Shown one piece after another: positions 9,315 through 18,250 of a stretch of 64,000 nt of DNA. Numbering within the stretch: position 1 is the stretch's first letter; the number at the start of each line of letters is the position of its first letter. The notes beneath the pieces were generated by a model. That model saw nothing but the letters and a program-made list of their open reading frames with translations. It was not told where the DNA came from and did no database searches. The translations under genes were made by a program, and so were the position numbers. The DNA is from Actinomyces oris (GTDB taxonomy: Bacteria; Actinomycetota; Actinomycetes; Actinomycetales; Actinomycetaceae), in assembly GCF_006546825.1 (NCBI RefSeq), contig NZ_VICC01000001.1, positions 498,191 to 562,190 on the forward strand, read 5' to 3'.

Positions 9315-12185
9315 TCAGTTGCCTCTGGTCACTGGGGTCGAGGGGGCGTCCGAGTCGTCCGTTCCGGACAGGTCTCGGTGAGCGGGGTCGGCGGTTGAGG
9401 GGTGCTGGGGCGCCGCCTCGAGTAGGAGCCGCAGCAGGACGGCAGCCCCGGCCTTGTCCAGGGGCTCGTTGTTGTTGCCGCACTTGGGCGACTGCACGCA
9501 GGAGGGGCAGCCGCTCGCGCAGCCGCAGCCCTCGATGACGGCCAGCGTCGCCTCCAGCCAGTCGCGCCCGGCCCGGTAGCCGCGCTCGGCGAAGCCCGCC
9601 CCGCCGGCGTGCCCGTCGTGGACGAAGACCGTGGGCGCCCCCGTCTGCGGGTGCATCGCCGTTGACAGCCCGCCGATGTCCCAGCGATCGCAGGTGGCCA
9701 GCAGCGGCAGCATCCCGATGCTCGCGTGCTCGGCCGCGTGCAGGGCCCCGGGCAGGTCGGTGGGCTCCAGGCCCGCCGCCTCACAGACTTCCTGCGGGAT
9801 CGTCCACCACACGGCGGCGGTGGGCAGCACGTGCTCGTCCATCTCCAGGGCGTGCTGGGAGACGACCTCCCCGCCCGGCAGCGCCATCCGCTGGTAGCCG
9901 GTCACCTGACTGGTGACCTCCACCGAGCCGAAGGACCAGGTGATGGCGGGCGTGCCCGTGGGGTCGGGGGCGTCGCCGGGGGCAGGACTGGCCGGTCCGA
10001 CGCCGGCCGGCTCTTCAGGCTCGCGCGCCGACGGCTCACGGAAGTCCTCCAGCGTTGTCTGACCCGGCCGCCCCCAGACCTGCTGCCCGCGCTCGGCGAT
10101 GATACGCACGCTCGAGCGCGACCGGGCCCGCGTGCGGTAGCCGACCGCCGCCTTCTGCCGCACGAGGGCGACGTCGTCGGCCAGCTCCTCGACCACGTAG
10201 ACGCGCCCCTGGTGGACGTAGACCGCGCCCTCATGGACGGTGGAGTCGGCGGCCGCGCCGTCCACCGTGCCGATGACGACGCCCGTGTCGGCCTCCACCA
10301 CCGGCACCTCGGGCGGCCCGTCGCCGCGCAGGGAGGTCAGGTCCTGGGGCCGCCCGGGCAGGTTGACGTTCCAGAACCAACCCGTGGGCCGACGCCGCAG
10401 CGCGCCCCGACCCTCCAGCTCGCGCAACAGGGCGTCGTCGGCCAGGCCGAACAGGGCCAGATCCGAGGCCCGCAAGGGTGCCTCGGAGGCGGCGGCACAC
10501 AGGTGGGGCGCGAGCACGTAGGGGTTGGCCGGGTCGAAGACCGTGGCCTCCGGGGCGGCGAAGACCGCCTCGGGGTGGTGCACGAGGTAGGCGTCCAGCG
10601 GGTTGTCGGAGGCGATGAGGACGGCCAGGCCGCGGGTCCCGGCGCGCCCGGCCCGGCCCGCCTGCTGACCCAGCGAGACGCGCGTGCCCGGCCAGCCGGC
10701 GATGAGGACCGCGTCCAGTCCGGTGACGTCGATGCCCAGCTCCAGGGCGTTGGTGGTGGCCAGGGCCCGCAGTCGACCTGAGCGCAGGTCGGCCTCCAGA
10801 GCCCGGCGCTCCTCGGGCAGGTAGCCGCCGCGGTAGGCCGACACCGTGCCGACAAGCTCGGGCAGCGAGAGCCCCAGCGTGTGGCGGGCCCGCTCGGCCA
10901 CAACCTCCGCCGAGCGACGCGAGCGCACGAACACCAGCGCCCGGGCGCCCACGCTCAGCAGGTCCACGAGCAGCTCGGCGGCCTCGACGACGGCGCTGCG
11001 TCGCGCCGAGGGGTCCTCGCCAGGGTCGCCTGAGTCTGGTTCGGCGCTGCCGGGCGGGGTAGTGCCGCTCGTGACCGGAGGCCGGCTGTGGGCGGCGGAG
11101 GCGATGGCGTCGGTGCCGGCCCTCGGCGGGGTCTCTGTCCCCAACACGTGCTGCGGGGACGGCGTGACGTTGGGGGCGGGGAGGCTTTCGCCGTCGGCTG
11201 TGGCGTGTGTGGGCTGGGGCGCGTCGGGGCTCGGGGAGCCCGCGGGCGCCGGACCGCCCGCGCCGGGGGCCGGCAGCACCCAGGGGTCGCGCAGGGCAGG
11301 CTGCCACAGGGCCAGGGTGCGTTCCCCGGCGGGTGCGGCGTCGTCGGTGACGGCGACGACGTCGTCGGGATTGACTCCGATGAGGCGGGCCGCGGTGAGG
11401 GCCGGCTCGGCCGCCGTCGCCGAGGCGCACAGGACGACCGGCTGCGGGCCGCGCGGGCGCAGGCGCGCCACGAGTCGCAGGAGGCGACGCAGCACGAGGG
11501 CGACGTGCGCCCCCAGGATCCCGCGGTAGGCGTGGCACTCGTCGATGACGATGTAGCGCAGGCCCCGCAGGAGGCGGCTCCAGCGCTCGTGGCCCGGCAG
11601 CAGGGAGAAGTGGAGGAAGTCGGGGTTGGTCAGGACGACGTCGGCGTGGGCACGCACCCAGTCGCGCTCGGGCAGGGGTGTGTCGCCGTCGCAGGTGCCG
11701 GCGCGGACCGTGCGCAGGGAGCCCGCGGGCGTGCCGGCCTCGCGCTGGACGGCCTCGAGCTCGCCGATGAGCCGGGCCAGGGCGGCGGCCTGGTCGGCGG
11801 CGAGCGCCTTGGTGGGAGAGAGGTACAGGGTGGTGGGGCGCCGGGTGTGGGCGGAGATGCGCGAGTCGGCGCCGGGGGACTGGGCGGCCAGGACGTCGGA
11901 GAGCGCCGGTAGCCAGGCCGCCAGGGACTTTCCCGAGCCGGTGCCGGTCGCCAGGACCGTGTGGCAGCCGGCGTGGGCGGAGTGCGCGGCGGCGACCTGG
12001 TGCGTCCAGGGGCGCTCAACGCCAAGGCGGCGGTAGGCGGCCACGAGGTCGGGGTCCGCCCAGTCGGGCCAGTCGGTGTGGTGGCCGGGGCGGGCCGGGG
12101 TGCGCTGGAGGTGGACGAGCCGGCCGTCGCGCCCGCCGATGGACTCCAGGAGCCCGGTGAGGTCGCGTGCGGTCCCGTCTGCCAT
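9315..12185 (-). CDS. DEAD/DEAH helicase with DUF1998 domain, MrfA/Hrq1-like
   Basis: A 956-residue superfamily 2 helicase. It has motif I ATGTGSGKS, motif II IDECH in YIVIDECHAYRGILGAHV, motif III SASA, a second RecA lobe (ALVFVRSRRSAE; LGIDVTGLDAVLIAGWPGT; QQAGRAGR) and a C-terminal DUF1998 region ending in the four-cysteine cluster CGCASGCPSCVQSPKCGNNN. That architecture is the MrfA (YprA)/Hrq1 family, known from Bacillus to repair mitomycin-type DNA damage. A disordered Pro/Ala/Ser-rich insert of about 100 residues separates the two RecA lobes. It stands alone; its upstream region (12186-12762) is packed with palindromic repeats. Confidence 0.9.
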   Translation of the reverse strand: MADGTARDLTGLLESIGGRDGRLVHLQRTPARPGHHTDWPDWADPDLVAAYRRLGVERPWTHQVAAAHSAHAGCHTVLATGTGSGKSLAAWLPALSDVLAAQSPGADSRISAHTRRPTTLYLSPTKALAADQAAALARLIGELEAVQREAGTPAGSLRTVRAGTCDGDTPLPERDWVRAHADVVLTNPDFLHFSLLPGHERWSRLLRGLRYIVIDECHAYRGILGAHVALVLRRLLRLVARLRPRGPQPVVLCASATAAEPALTAARLIGVNPDDVVAVTDDAAPAGERTLALWQPALRDPWVLPAPGAGGPAPAGSPSPDAPQPTHATADGESLPAPNVTPSPQHVLGTETPPRAGTDAIASAAHSRPPVTSGTTPPGSAEPDSGDPGEDPSARRSAVVEAAELLVDLLSVGARALVFVRSRRSAEVVAERARHTLGLSLPELVGTVSAYRGGYLPEERRALEADLRSGRLRALATTNALELGIDVTGLDAVLIAGWPGTRVSLGQQAGRAGRAGTRGLAVLIASDNPLDAYLVHHPEAVFAAPEATVFDPANPYVLAPHLCAAASEAPLRASDLALFGLADDALLRELEGRGALRRRPTGWFWNVNLPGRPQDLTSLRGDGPPEVPVVEADTGVVIGTVDGAAADSTVHEGAVYVHQGRVYVVEELADDVALVRQKAAVGYRTRARSRSSVRIIAERGQQVWGRPGQTTLEDFREPSAREPEEPAGVGPASPAPGDAPDPTGTPAITWSFGSVEVTSQVTGYQRMALPGGEVVSQHALEMDEHVLPTAAVWWTIPQEVCEAAGLEPTDLPGALHAAEHASIGMLPLLATCDRWDIGGLSTAMHPQTGAPTVFVHDGHAGGAGFAERGYRAGRDWLEATLAVIEGCGCASGCPSCVQSPKCGNNNEPLDKAGAAVLLRLLLEAAPQHPSTADPAHRDLSGTDDSDAPSTPVTRGN

Positions 12186-12251
12186 GGGGCACAGTGTGCA
12201 CCACCGGTGGATGAAGGCGTCCGTGGGGTCTCGGCGGTGGGTTGTGGGGTC

Positions 12252-12410
12252 TTGGTGTCACGTTTGGCGACTTTTAGGCCGTCCATCGGTTGGCGCGCCT
12301 GGGCCTGTGGGGCTCTGACCTGCGCATATGCACCGGGGTGTGATGTCCATGAGTCTGGCTCGTCCCTAAAAATCGCCCACAGTGACACCTTTCGCCTAGC
12401 GAGCCAGCGG
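12252..12410. repeat. Palindromic repeat element, copy A
   Basis: One of two direct copies of a roughly 155-base element in the 577-base gap upstream of the helicase gene. The left arm 12254-12278 (GGTGTCAC then TTGGCGACTTTTAGG) is matched by an inverted arm at 12365-12389 ending GTGACACC, with about 21 of 25 positions pairing. Beyond the right arm, a tail TTCGCC..GCGAGCC is shared with copy B. The size, inverted ends and multiple copies fit a MITE-like or REP-like element. No coding capacity is seen. Confidence 0.65.
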
Positions 12411-12486
12411 CCTGCTCTCCGGCCGCGCGTGCCGGCTCTCGGGCACAGGTGTTGCGGGCTCAGTGGGGGGGCCTCGGTGGTGCGCT

Positions 12487-12510
12487 GTGACACCGCTCGC
12501 GGAGCGAGCT
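12487..12510. repeat. Orphan end of the palindromic repeat family
   Basis: The sequence GTGACACC followed by GCTCGCGGAGCGAGC repeats the right end and tail of the neighbouring elements but has no matching left arm nearby. It forms its own small hairpin (GCTCGC/GCGAGC). It looks like a solo end left by deletion or by incomplete duplication. Confidence 0.4.
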
Positions 12511-12574
12511 AAAGGTCTCAGGTGCGACCGTGTGCTTTGGCGTCTGGTCAGGCCTAGGGGTGCGTTGTGCGCCG

Positions 12575-12730
12575 TTGGTGTCACGATTGGCGACTTTTAG
12601 GGTGTCCGTCGGCTGGCGTGCCCGGGGCTGTATGGCTCTGACCAGCGCATACCCGTGCCAGGGCGCGATGTTATCGGCCAGGGGTGGTCTTAAATTTCGC
12701 CGATTGTGACACCGTTCGCCGGCCGAGCTG
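12575..12730. repeat. Palindromic repeat element, copy B
   Basis: Second copy of the element at 12252-12410, in the same orientation and clearly alignable along its whole length (GGTGTCACGATTGGCGACTTTTAGG at the left, TTCGCCGATTGTGACACC at the right, then the shared tail GTTCGCC..GAGCTGG). The arms are more diverged than in copy A. It lies just downstream of the PKD gene stop, so one function may be transcription termination. The rest of 12186-12762 holds no gene that I can support. Confidence 0.65.
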
Positions 12731-12762
12731 GTGGTCTGTGGCGTGGGTGCTGGGTGTGGGGG

Positions 12763-13584
12763 TTAGTGGCCTTGGGCTTCTTCGGCGTCGTCGGTGAGGT
12801 AGGTGATGACGCGGACCAGGTCGTAGGGGGTGGGGGTCTCGGTGGTGGTGATGGTGCCCTCGATGGGCCGCCACTGGCTCTCGCCGGCGGGGCGGAACCT
12901 GGTGGTCCAGGTGGTGGTCAGGGCGGTGGTGATGCCGGTGGCGGTGTGCTGGTAGTGGTGGGTCACGGTCTGGTGGGGGTAGGGGGCGCCGGGGTCGGTG
13001 GTGGTTGTGGTGGTGCCGTCTCCCCAGCCCCAGGTGTAGGAGGTGGGGGTGAACTCGACCTCGATGGAGGTGCCCAGGATGGTGGTGGTCTGGTAGCGCA
13101 CGGCGGGGTTGGTGTAGACGATGAAGGCCTTGGAGATGATGACCTTGGGGCCTGGGGGCTGGCGCGTGATACCCGAGCCGGAGGCGATCAGCGTGGCGGC
13201 CTCGCGAGTAGTGACCGTGACCGCACGAGCACCACCACTGGTGGTGGGTTGGTCGGGCTGGCCGGGGCGGTGGAGGGTGGCCAGGTTGCACCTGTACTTG
13301 TCCAGCCCGTAGGCGTCCTTCTCGGGCGAGCACTCCCGATGAGACTGCTCCTCCCACATCGACGGATCCGAGGCCGTCACAACCGGACGCCCCTGAGACG
13401 AAGGCTCACCAGAGCTTGAATCAGGCAAAGGGACTTCTTGTGATGCTTCCCCGGTAACCTCTGACCTATTTCCATTGTTTCTGCCACCCACAGTAGGTGG
13501 TGGCTCCTGAGGGTCACTTGCGGCGATGGCGGCAGGAAGGAAGGCGAAAGCAGAAATCGCTGACAAAGCAATCAATCTCCTCAC
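12763..13584 (-). CDS. Secreted PKD-domain-like protein
   Basis: A 273-residue exported protein. The GTG at 13584 was chosen because it overlaps the stop of the upstream lipoprotein gene (GTGA), follows a GGGAGGTG ribosome site, and gives a clean signal peptide (VRRLIALSAISAFAFLPAAIAA). A Pro/Ser-rich linker with two Cys residues follows. The C-terminal half contains YTWGWGDGTTTTTTDPGAPYP and HYQHTATG, the typical W-x-W-G-D-G and H-x-Y motifs of PKD beta-sandwich domains, which mediate surface protein or carbohydrate contacts. The operon with a DUF6318 lipoprotein suggests joint work at the cell envelope; the ligand is unknown. Confidence 0.75.
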   Translation of the reverse strand: MRRLIALSAISAFAFLPAAIAASDPQEPPPTVGGRNNGNRSEVTGEASQEVPLPDSSSGEPSSQGRPVVTASDPSMWEEQSHRECSPEKDAYGLDKYRCNLATLHRPGQPDQPTTSGGARAVTVTTREAATLIASGSGITRQPPGPKVIISKAFIVYTNPAVRYQTTTILGTSIEVEFTPTSYTWGWGDGTTTTTTDPGAPYPHQTVTHHYQHTATGITTALTTTWTTRFRPAGESQWRPIEGTITTTETPTPYDLVRVITYLTDDAEEAQGH

Positions 13585-14345
13585 TTGGAAATCACCTCCC
13601 CTTCGCCGATCATCCATCGGCCGCTGATATATCGAACACCGAACTTAAGTTCCTGTCCCTCGATCGGGTCGGCGGTCTCCGGATTCTTTCCTGGGTAGCA
13701 CCATGTCATCTGGCCATAGTTGATGGAGACATGGACAAGGTTGTAGTTATATCCATCAAGTTTCTCGTAGTAGCGGATATTTGTAACATCTTGCTCCCAT
13801 TTGTTAGCCCAGCCACCACTTTTGTGAAGCTTGACGGCATCATCGATAACTGATTTGCAGAAGACGCAACGATCTTCGCTCATCTTTGCTAGCTCGGTGG
13901 TGTTGCCGGTCATGAAGGCGTAGCGGTAGAGGTTGAGGAAGTAGCCGATGCTGGCTGCTGCGCCCTCGGCGCTCTCCTCGTTCAGCTGCGGGGGCTTGGC
14001 CGGGGCTGGTTCGGCCAGGGCGGCGTCGCGCTTGGCGCGCAGCTCAGGAGTCAGGGCCGCTTCCCGGGAGGCGGTCGCGCTGGCGTTGGCGTCAGCGATG
14101 CCCTTCTCAGCCCGAGCAATAGCCGCCGACGCACTGGCGCTCGCGCTCGCACTGGCCTCCGCCTTGGCATCCTTCATCGAGCAGGCCGCCACCCCCAGCG
14201 CCAGCACACACACCGCCACCAACCCAGCCACACCCCTGCGGCGGCTGTGCGCGGCAGGGTGGTGCTCCAACACGGTGACCCGGCCAGAGCTGGATGCAGG
14301 ACGCCGGGTATCTGCAGGCTCGGGGGATCGTAGGGACGTACTCAT
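13581..14345 (-). CDS. DUF6318-family lipoprotein
   Basis: A 254-residue lipoprotein. The start is ATG at 14345 (a GTG lies directly before it), preceded by GAGGAGGC. The membrane anchor is AGLVAVCVLALGVAAC with the lipobox Cys. An Ala/Ser-rich spacer (ASASASASASAA) follows. The folded part has EGAAASIGYFLNLYRYAFMTGNTTELAKMSEDRCVFCKSV and ends with a small beta domain, the pattern of actinobacterial DUF6318 lipoproteins. The paired Cys in RCVFC may form a disulfide. It is the first gene of a two-gene operon with the PKD protein. GC content falls in the second half. The function is unknown. Confidence 0.75.
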   Translation of the reverse strand: MSTSLRSPEPADTRRPASSSGRVTVLEHHPAAHSRRRGVAGLVAVCVLALGVAACSMKDAKAEASASASASASAAIARAEKGIADANASATASREAALTPELRAKRDAALAEPAPAKPPQLNEESAEGAAASIGYFLNLYRYAFMTGNTTELAKMSEDRCVFCKSVIDDAVKLHKSGGWANKWEQDVTNIRYYEKLDGYNYNLVHVSINYGQMTWCYPGKNPETADPIEGQELKFGVRYISGRWMIGEGEVISK

Positions 14346-14549
14346 CACGGAAGCCTCCTCGCCACCGAAACAACTCCATACCCCGCCCGGCCGGGCGACA
14401 CTGCCCGTCCAGACGGTGCATTGACATTACCTGCCCCAACGCCCCCAAACCAGACCCCGAGGACACCCTGTGGAAAACCTCGAAAAGAGACTCGTGCACC
14501 AGCCCCGTCGCACCCGGCCGGAACCTTGATCCACCCCGCTCAACAGGCC

Positions 14550-14590
14550 GGGGCCTCGGTGCCACTCACCAGGAGTGGTCCCGAGGCCCC
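14550..14590 (-). terminator. Terminator hairpin after the M28 peptidase gene
   Basis: GGGGCCTCGG and CCCGAGGCCCC flank a short stem GCCACTC/GAGTGG, giving an 18-base stem with two mismatches and a five-base loop. It lies about 40 bases past the peptidase stop. No U-run is obvious on either side. The remainder of 14346-14628 shows no gene. Confidence 0.6.
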
Positions 14591-14628
14591 GAGGCCGCGC
14601 TCGCAGCTACTCCTTCCTGCGCGCTGTC

Positions 14629-16419
14629 CTACGCCGTCGCGGCAGCCCGACCTGCAGTGGCAGCGCCGTTGGGAAGGCCGTCAGAACTGCTGCTGGTCCA
14701 CGCGATGGTGCTCCGGGTGCGCCGGGAACCGGCCTGCAGGAGCACAAGCGCCAGCGGCGCCATCGGCACGATCGCGAAGAACACGGTCACCCACACTGCG
14801 CTCAGGCTGAGCATCTCGTGGATGAGCAGGATCGTGGGTGCGAAGATCACCACGCTGATAAAGGCCGCCAGGGCCCCGACCACCGGCCGCATCCGCTGTG
14901 GCGCTAGGGCGGTCAGCGCCAGGGCGAGCGTGGGGAGGACCAGGACGTAGGCAGCGCCGGGCAACAGCACCATGAGTGGCACGCAGGCGGCCGCCAGCAG
15001 GAGCAGCACCGCGGCGAGGGTCTCCTGCCCGAGCCCCTCCTTCCAGCGCCGCACCACGAAGTGCGCCGTGAGCCCAACCCCGATGAGGGCCCCGCCGGCG
15101 AACATCCACGGCAGCAGAGGGTTCGGTCCGAGTCCGCTCTCCGGCGCCCACTTCATCGCCATGGCCCCGCGCTGCACCAGCCCCGCGGCGGCAGAGGCGA
15201 ACGCGGCCCGCCACGTCAGACCCCAGACGCTCCCCAGGACCCGCTTCCAGCGCAGCGACCGTGCCCGCACCGCGACGGCGCCGAGCGCCGCGATGACGGC
15301 CAGGCAGCCCAGCCCTGTTCCGACCGCGGCCGGGTAGCGCACCGTCAGCCCCCGCCACAGCTGGAAGAAGTGAAGGTCGCCGTCGGCCGTGAGCGTGGGG
15401 GCCTGCCCGTCGAAGGCCCAGGCCCGCGCGAGGTCCAGGACCTGGTCGCCGTAGTGCTGGAGGGTCGAGTGGTCGACGTAGCGCGGGGCGTCGGTGGGGT
15501 GGTGGTAGTGCTCGGCGTCCCCAATCGCCGCGATGTTGAGCACCGTGAAGCCCTCCGGGATGAACGCCGCCATGTCAGTGGTGTTGGGCATGCGCGCGTA
15601 CAGCGAGGGGAGGAATGAGCCGGCCACGGGCTGCTTCACGTGGCTGAGGAAGTAGCCGGCGACGGCGCTGTTGTTCGAGGAGGTCTCAAACATGAGTGCC
15701 GGGCCGCTTGTGCCGCGCGCCTCGAGGTTGAGGACCAGGTCGACGTTCTCGTAGTCGGCGCGGTGGTGGCGCATCTCGTTGCGGGCGCCGACGAGGCCGA
15801 CCTCCTCGCCGTCGGTGATGACGATCTTCAGCGAGTTCTCCGGCTGGCGCCCATCGGCCTTGAGGACCCGAAGTGTCTCGACGATGGCGGCCACGCCGTA
15901 GCCATCGTCGGCTGCCCCGAGAGAGGTGCCGTCGGTGATGTGCTGATGGCCGCTCTCGTCCGCCTCGACCGTGGCCGAGTCGTAGTGGGCCATAAGCGCC
16001 ATGGTGTGCTCGGACTTCCCCGGCACGTCGACGACGATCGTCTCAGCCGGCGCGTCCTTGAGCACCGCCTGCTGCTCGGCGGACAAGCCGTCGAAGATCC
16101 TCTTGTCCGCCGGGTCGCTGAGATCGAACATCGGGTCGGAGTGCACCTCGGCGGTGTAGCCCAGATCGGAGAACATGCCGATGACGTCGTCGCGTGCCCG
16201 GTCGTGCGCCTCGCGGCGCAGGACACTGTGGGGCTCGTCGGCGAGGCGGTTGATGGCGGCCATGGCGCGCTCGGCGGAGAACGTGGTCGGGTCGGCGGTG
16301 GTCGGTGTGGGGGAGGGCAGGATGAGGACGCTCAGGCCCGCCACCAGCCCCAGCAGGGCGGCGATCGGGGCCAGCAGGCGCCGGGTGAGACCGGGCGCGG
16401 AGATACGGCGATCAGTCAT
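14629..16419 (-). CDS. M28-family zinc aminopeptidase with C-terminal membrane domain
   Basis: A 596-residue peptidase. An N-terminal helix (LLAPIAALLGLVAGLSVLIL) puts the catalytic domain outside the membrane. The M28 metal ligands are visible in order: His in LMAHYDSA, bridging Asp in LGAADDGYG, Glu pair in TDGEEVGLVG, Asp/Glu in LNLEARG, and the last His in AEHYHHPTD. The C-terminal half (about residues 340-570) has six to eight hydrophobic helices, as in ERMP1-like members. It probably trims exported peptides at the membrane surface. It is monocistronic, with a hairpin terminator downstream. Confidence 0.88.
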   Translation of the reverse strand: MTDRRISAPGLTRRLLAPIAALLGLVAGLSVLILPSPTPTTADPTTFSAERAMAAINRLADEPHSVLRREAHDRARDDVIGMFSDLGYTAEVHSDPMFDLSDPADKRIFDGLSAEQQAVLKDAPAETIVVDVPGKSEHTMALMAHYDSATVEADESGHQHITDGTSLGAADDGYGVAAIVETLRVLKADGRQPENSLKIVITDGEEVGLVGARNEMRHHRADYENVDLVLNLEARGTSGPALMFETSSNNSAVAGYFLSHVKQPVAGSFLPSLYARMPNTTDMAAFIPEGFTVLNIAAIGDAEHYHHPTDAPRYVDHSTLQHYGDQVLDLARAWAFDGQAPTLTADGDLHFFQLWRGLTVRYPAAVGTGLGCLAVIAALGAVAVRARSLRWKRVLGSVWGLTWRAAFASAAAGLVQRGAMAMKWAPESGLGPNPLLPWMFAGGALIGVGLTAHFVVRRWKEGLGQETLAAVLLLLAAACVPLMVLLPGAAYVLVLPTLALALTALAPQRMRPVVGALAAFISVVIFAPTILLIHEMLSLSAVWVTVFFAIVPMAPLALVLLQAGSRRTRSTIAWTSSSSDGLPNGAATAGRAAATA

Positions 16420-16562
16420 GGTGTCAGCTTTCCGGACGTGAATCGGTGGTGAATGGGGGGGAGGAGGGGCAGCGTCGCCTTCACGCCTTCAGCTCGCCGG
16501 TGGTGAGGACAGGGCCCCGGGATGCGGCGTGGGGAGCGAAGGCGGCGCCAGGCGTGGCCGGC

Positions 16563-16871
16563 TCAGGCCTTGGGCCAGGCGACGACCAGGCAGACGGCGA
16601 CGAAGGCGACAGTCAGCGCCACCTGCGTCCAGCCGAGCCAGGCCCGGCGACGCGGCAGGGCGGGCAGGTCCGGCCACAGCGTGATGCCCCGGACGATGCC
16701 GTACAGGCCGGGCAGCGACGCCGCCGCCAGGATCCAGGTGGGCACATACGCCCAGGGCCCCGAGACTGGATGGGAGATATGGGTCTGACCTGCTGCGACG
16801 GAGGTCGGGAACGGTGGAAGGGAGAGGTATCCGTGCTCATGGACCCAGGCTGTCGGAGCATGATCGTCCAC
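16563..16871 (-). CDS. Hypothetical two-helix membrane protein, possibly truncated
   Basis: A 102-residue frame starting at GTG. The last 65 residues look real: two hydrophobic helices (AYVPTWILAAASLPGLYGIV and WTQVALTVAFVAVCLVVAW) separated by a short Pro/Arg loop. The N-terminal 35 residues are less protein-like and no good ribosome site precedes the GTG, so this may be the tail of a gene whose 5' part was lost. The right side of this gene merges into the repeat region with the DUF559 gene remnant, which makes a local rearrangement plausible. No family recognised. Confidence 0.4.
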   Translation of the reverse strand: MDDHAPTAWVHEHGYLSLPPFPTSVAAGQTHISHPVSGPWAYVPTWILAAASLPGLYGIVRGITLWPDLPALPRRRAWLGWTQVALTVAFVAVCLVVAWPKA

Positions 16872-17024
16872 ACGATCCAGTCACCTGGTCGGTCGATGTC
16901 GGGCCAGCCCGACAACACCGTGACAGTCCACGAGAAGGACGGGGTGGCGGGGTGAGGTGGGGTGTCCCGTCCGGATCCGGGTGAGCGTGGGTAACGGTGA
17001 TGCCGGCGAACGGCCTCCCGTGTG

Positions 17025-17108
17025 GTTCCGGGCGTGCAGAGGGCCTTGGAGCGGTGGGGAGTGTCCAAATCGGATACAAAGGCGGCAACGAGTACTGAGC
17101 GCGTCTGA
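17025..17108 (+). pseudogene. 3' remnant of a second AbiEi/DUF559-like gene
   Basis: These 84 bases read in frame as VPGVQRALERWGVSKSDTKA and on to a TGA, almost the same as the last residues of the intact gene ending at 18250 (VLRVLECRGVSKSDTKA...). The homology starts at 17025/18167 and continues through the shared palindrome. Upstream of 17025 the similarity is lost. This is therefore the tail of a deleted tandem copy. Confidence 0.7.
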
Positions 17109-17182
17109 CAGAACCGCATGATTCCGCGGTTCGTATCGCTGGGTGAAACGTTGTTGGGCTCCTTTGTGTCCGATTTGGACAC
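17061..17182. repeat. 122-base palindromic element, copy 1
   Basis: The arms 17061-17081 and 17162-17182 are 21 bases each and pair at 20 of 21 positions (GTGTCCAAATCGGA..CAAAG). Nested inside is GAACCGC/GCGGTTC. The stop codon of the gene remnant lies within the palindrome, as the stop of the intact gene lies within copy 2. Copies 1 and 2 are direct repeats 1,142 bases apart. The element could be a terminator, a MITE or a recombination site. Confidence 0.7.
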
Positions 17183-17347
17183 CATGCCTTGGCTACTGGG
17201 GCGTGAAGTCTCTGGACATGGGTGACAGTTCTGTGTCAGGACATCGGTGACACTTCGATGGGTCCTGGAGGCCACAGGCTGACGGATGCGCCAGTTGTCC
17301 ACAGAGTGACGGCGGCCGGGTTGCGCCCATTCCGCAAGCGGGCGGCA

Positions 17348-18250
17348 ATGAGTCCCGTGAACACCATGGACGCTGAGCTGCTTGCCGCGGTGCGCGGCTG
17401 TTACGGAGGAGTGCGCATTCGGGACCTTGACCTGTCCCGCACCCAGCGCCGTCACATCGCCTCGCTGGTGAGAACCGGTGAGCTCATCGCCCATGAGCAT
17501 GGGGTTGTCGGTATCCCGGGTGCTGAGCGCGCCGTTGTGCTGGCGCGCATTCATGGAGGGCTCCTCACCTGCCAGGCCGCTATGCGCTACTACGGGCTGC
17601 CCGTAGCCCAAGGGGCTGAGCAGGTTCATCTTGTCGTTGCGCCCGGCAGGCGATTCTCGATTGCCGGGCGGGAGGTGCTCCATGCAGACCGGTACCGGAC
17701 TCGTATATCGCCAACCTCTTATCCGGTTCAGCCACTCCCTGAGGCGCTGGCTCGTTTCCTGCGCTGCCACGTCCAAGACGACTCCCCACTCATCGCTCTC
17801 GATGCGGCACTTCACGACGAGCGCGTCACTGCCGAGCAGATTCGCAATCTGCTTCGTGGCCCCGGTTCGGCACGGGCGCTCGCACGACTCGATCGCGCCA
17901 GTGACCGGGCCCGTTCCCCCTTGGAGACGTTGGCGCGAATGGACCTTGAGGCTGCGGGCCTGAGCTTCGAGGACGGAGTGGAGATCGAGGGAGTCGGCGA
18001 GGTGGACTTGGTGATCGAGGGGTGGGTGGTCGTCGAGCTCGACGGCTACACCTACCACTGCGACGAGTACCAGTTCGGCCTCGACCGTTGGCGCGACCGC
18101 CGGCTCGTCGCCCGCGGCTTCCTGCCACTGCGCTTCACGAGGAAGGATGTCTACGCGCATCAGGTCGTTCCGGATGTGCTGAGGGTCTTGGAGTGCAGGG
18201 GAGTGTCCAAATCGGATACAAAGGCGGCAACGAGTACTGAGTGCGTCTGA
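17348..18250 (+). CDS. AbiEi-like winged-helix protein with DUF559/Vsr-fold C-terminus
   Basis: About 300 residues from the ATG at 17348 (17366 is an alternative). The N-terminal part (RRHIASLVRTGELIAHEHGVVGIPGA, then LLTCQAAMRYYGLPV) resembles AbiEi-type antitoxin winged-helix domains. The C-terminal part (SPLETLARMDLEAAGL, then VGEVDLVIEGWVVVELDGYTYH, then RDRRLVARGFLPLRFTRKDV) is the DUF559 endonuclease-like fold, with an E...D...ExD core related to Vsr and other PD-(D/E)XK enzymes. This two-part protein is common and often multicopy in actinobacteria; its function is not established. No toxin partner is adjacent. Its last 15 codons run into a palindromic element that is duplicated upstream together with a remnant of the same gene. 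Confidence 0.75.
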   Translation: MSPVNTMDAELLAAVRGCYGGVRIRDLDLSRTQRRHIASLVRTGELIAHEHGVVGIPGAERAVVLARIHGGLLTCQAAMRYYGLPVAQGAEQVHLVVAPGRRFSIAGREVLHADRYRTRISPTSYPVQPLPEALARFLRCHVQDDSPLIALDAALHDERVTAEQIRNLLRGPGSARALARLDRASDRARSPLETLARMDLEAAGLSFEDGVEIEGVGEVDLVIEGWVVVELDGYTYHCDEYQFGLDRWRDRRLVARGFLPLRFTRKDVYAHQVVPDVLRVLECRGVSKSDTKAATSTECV

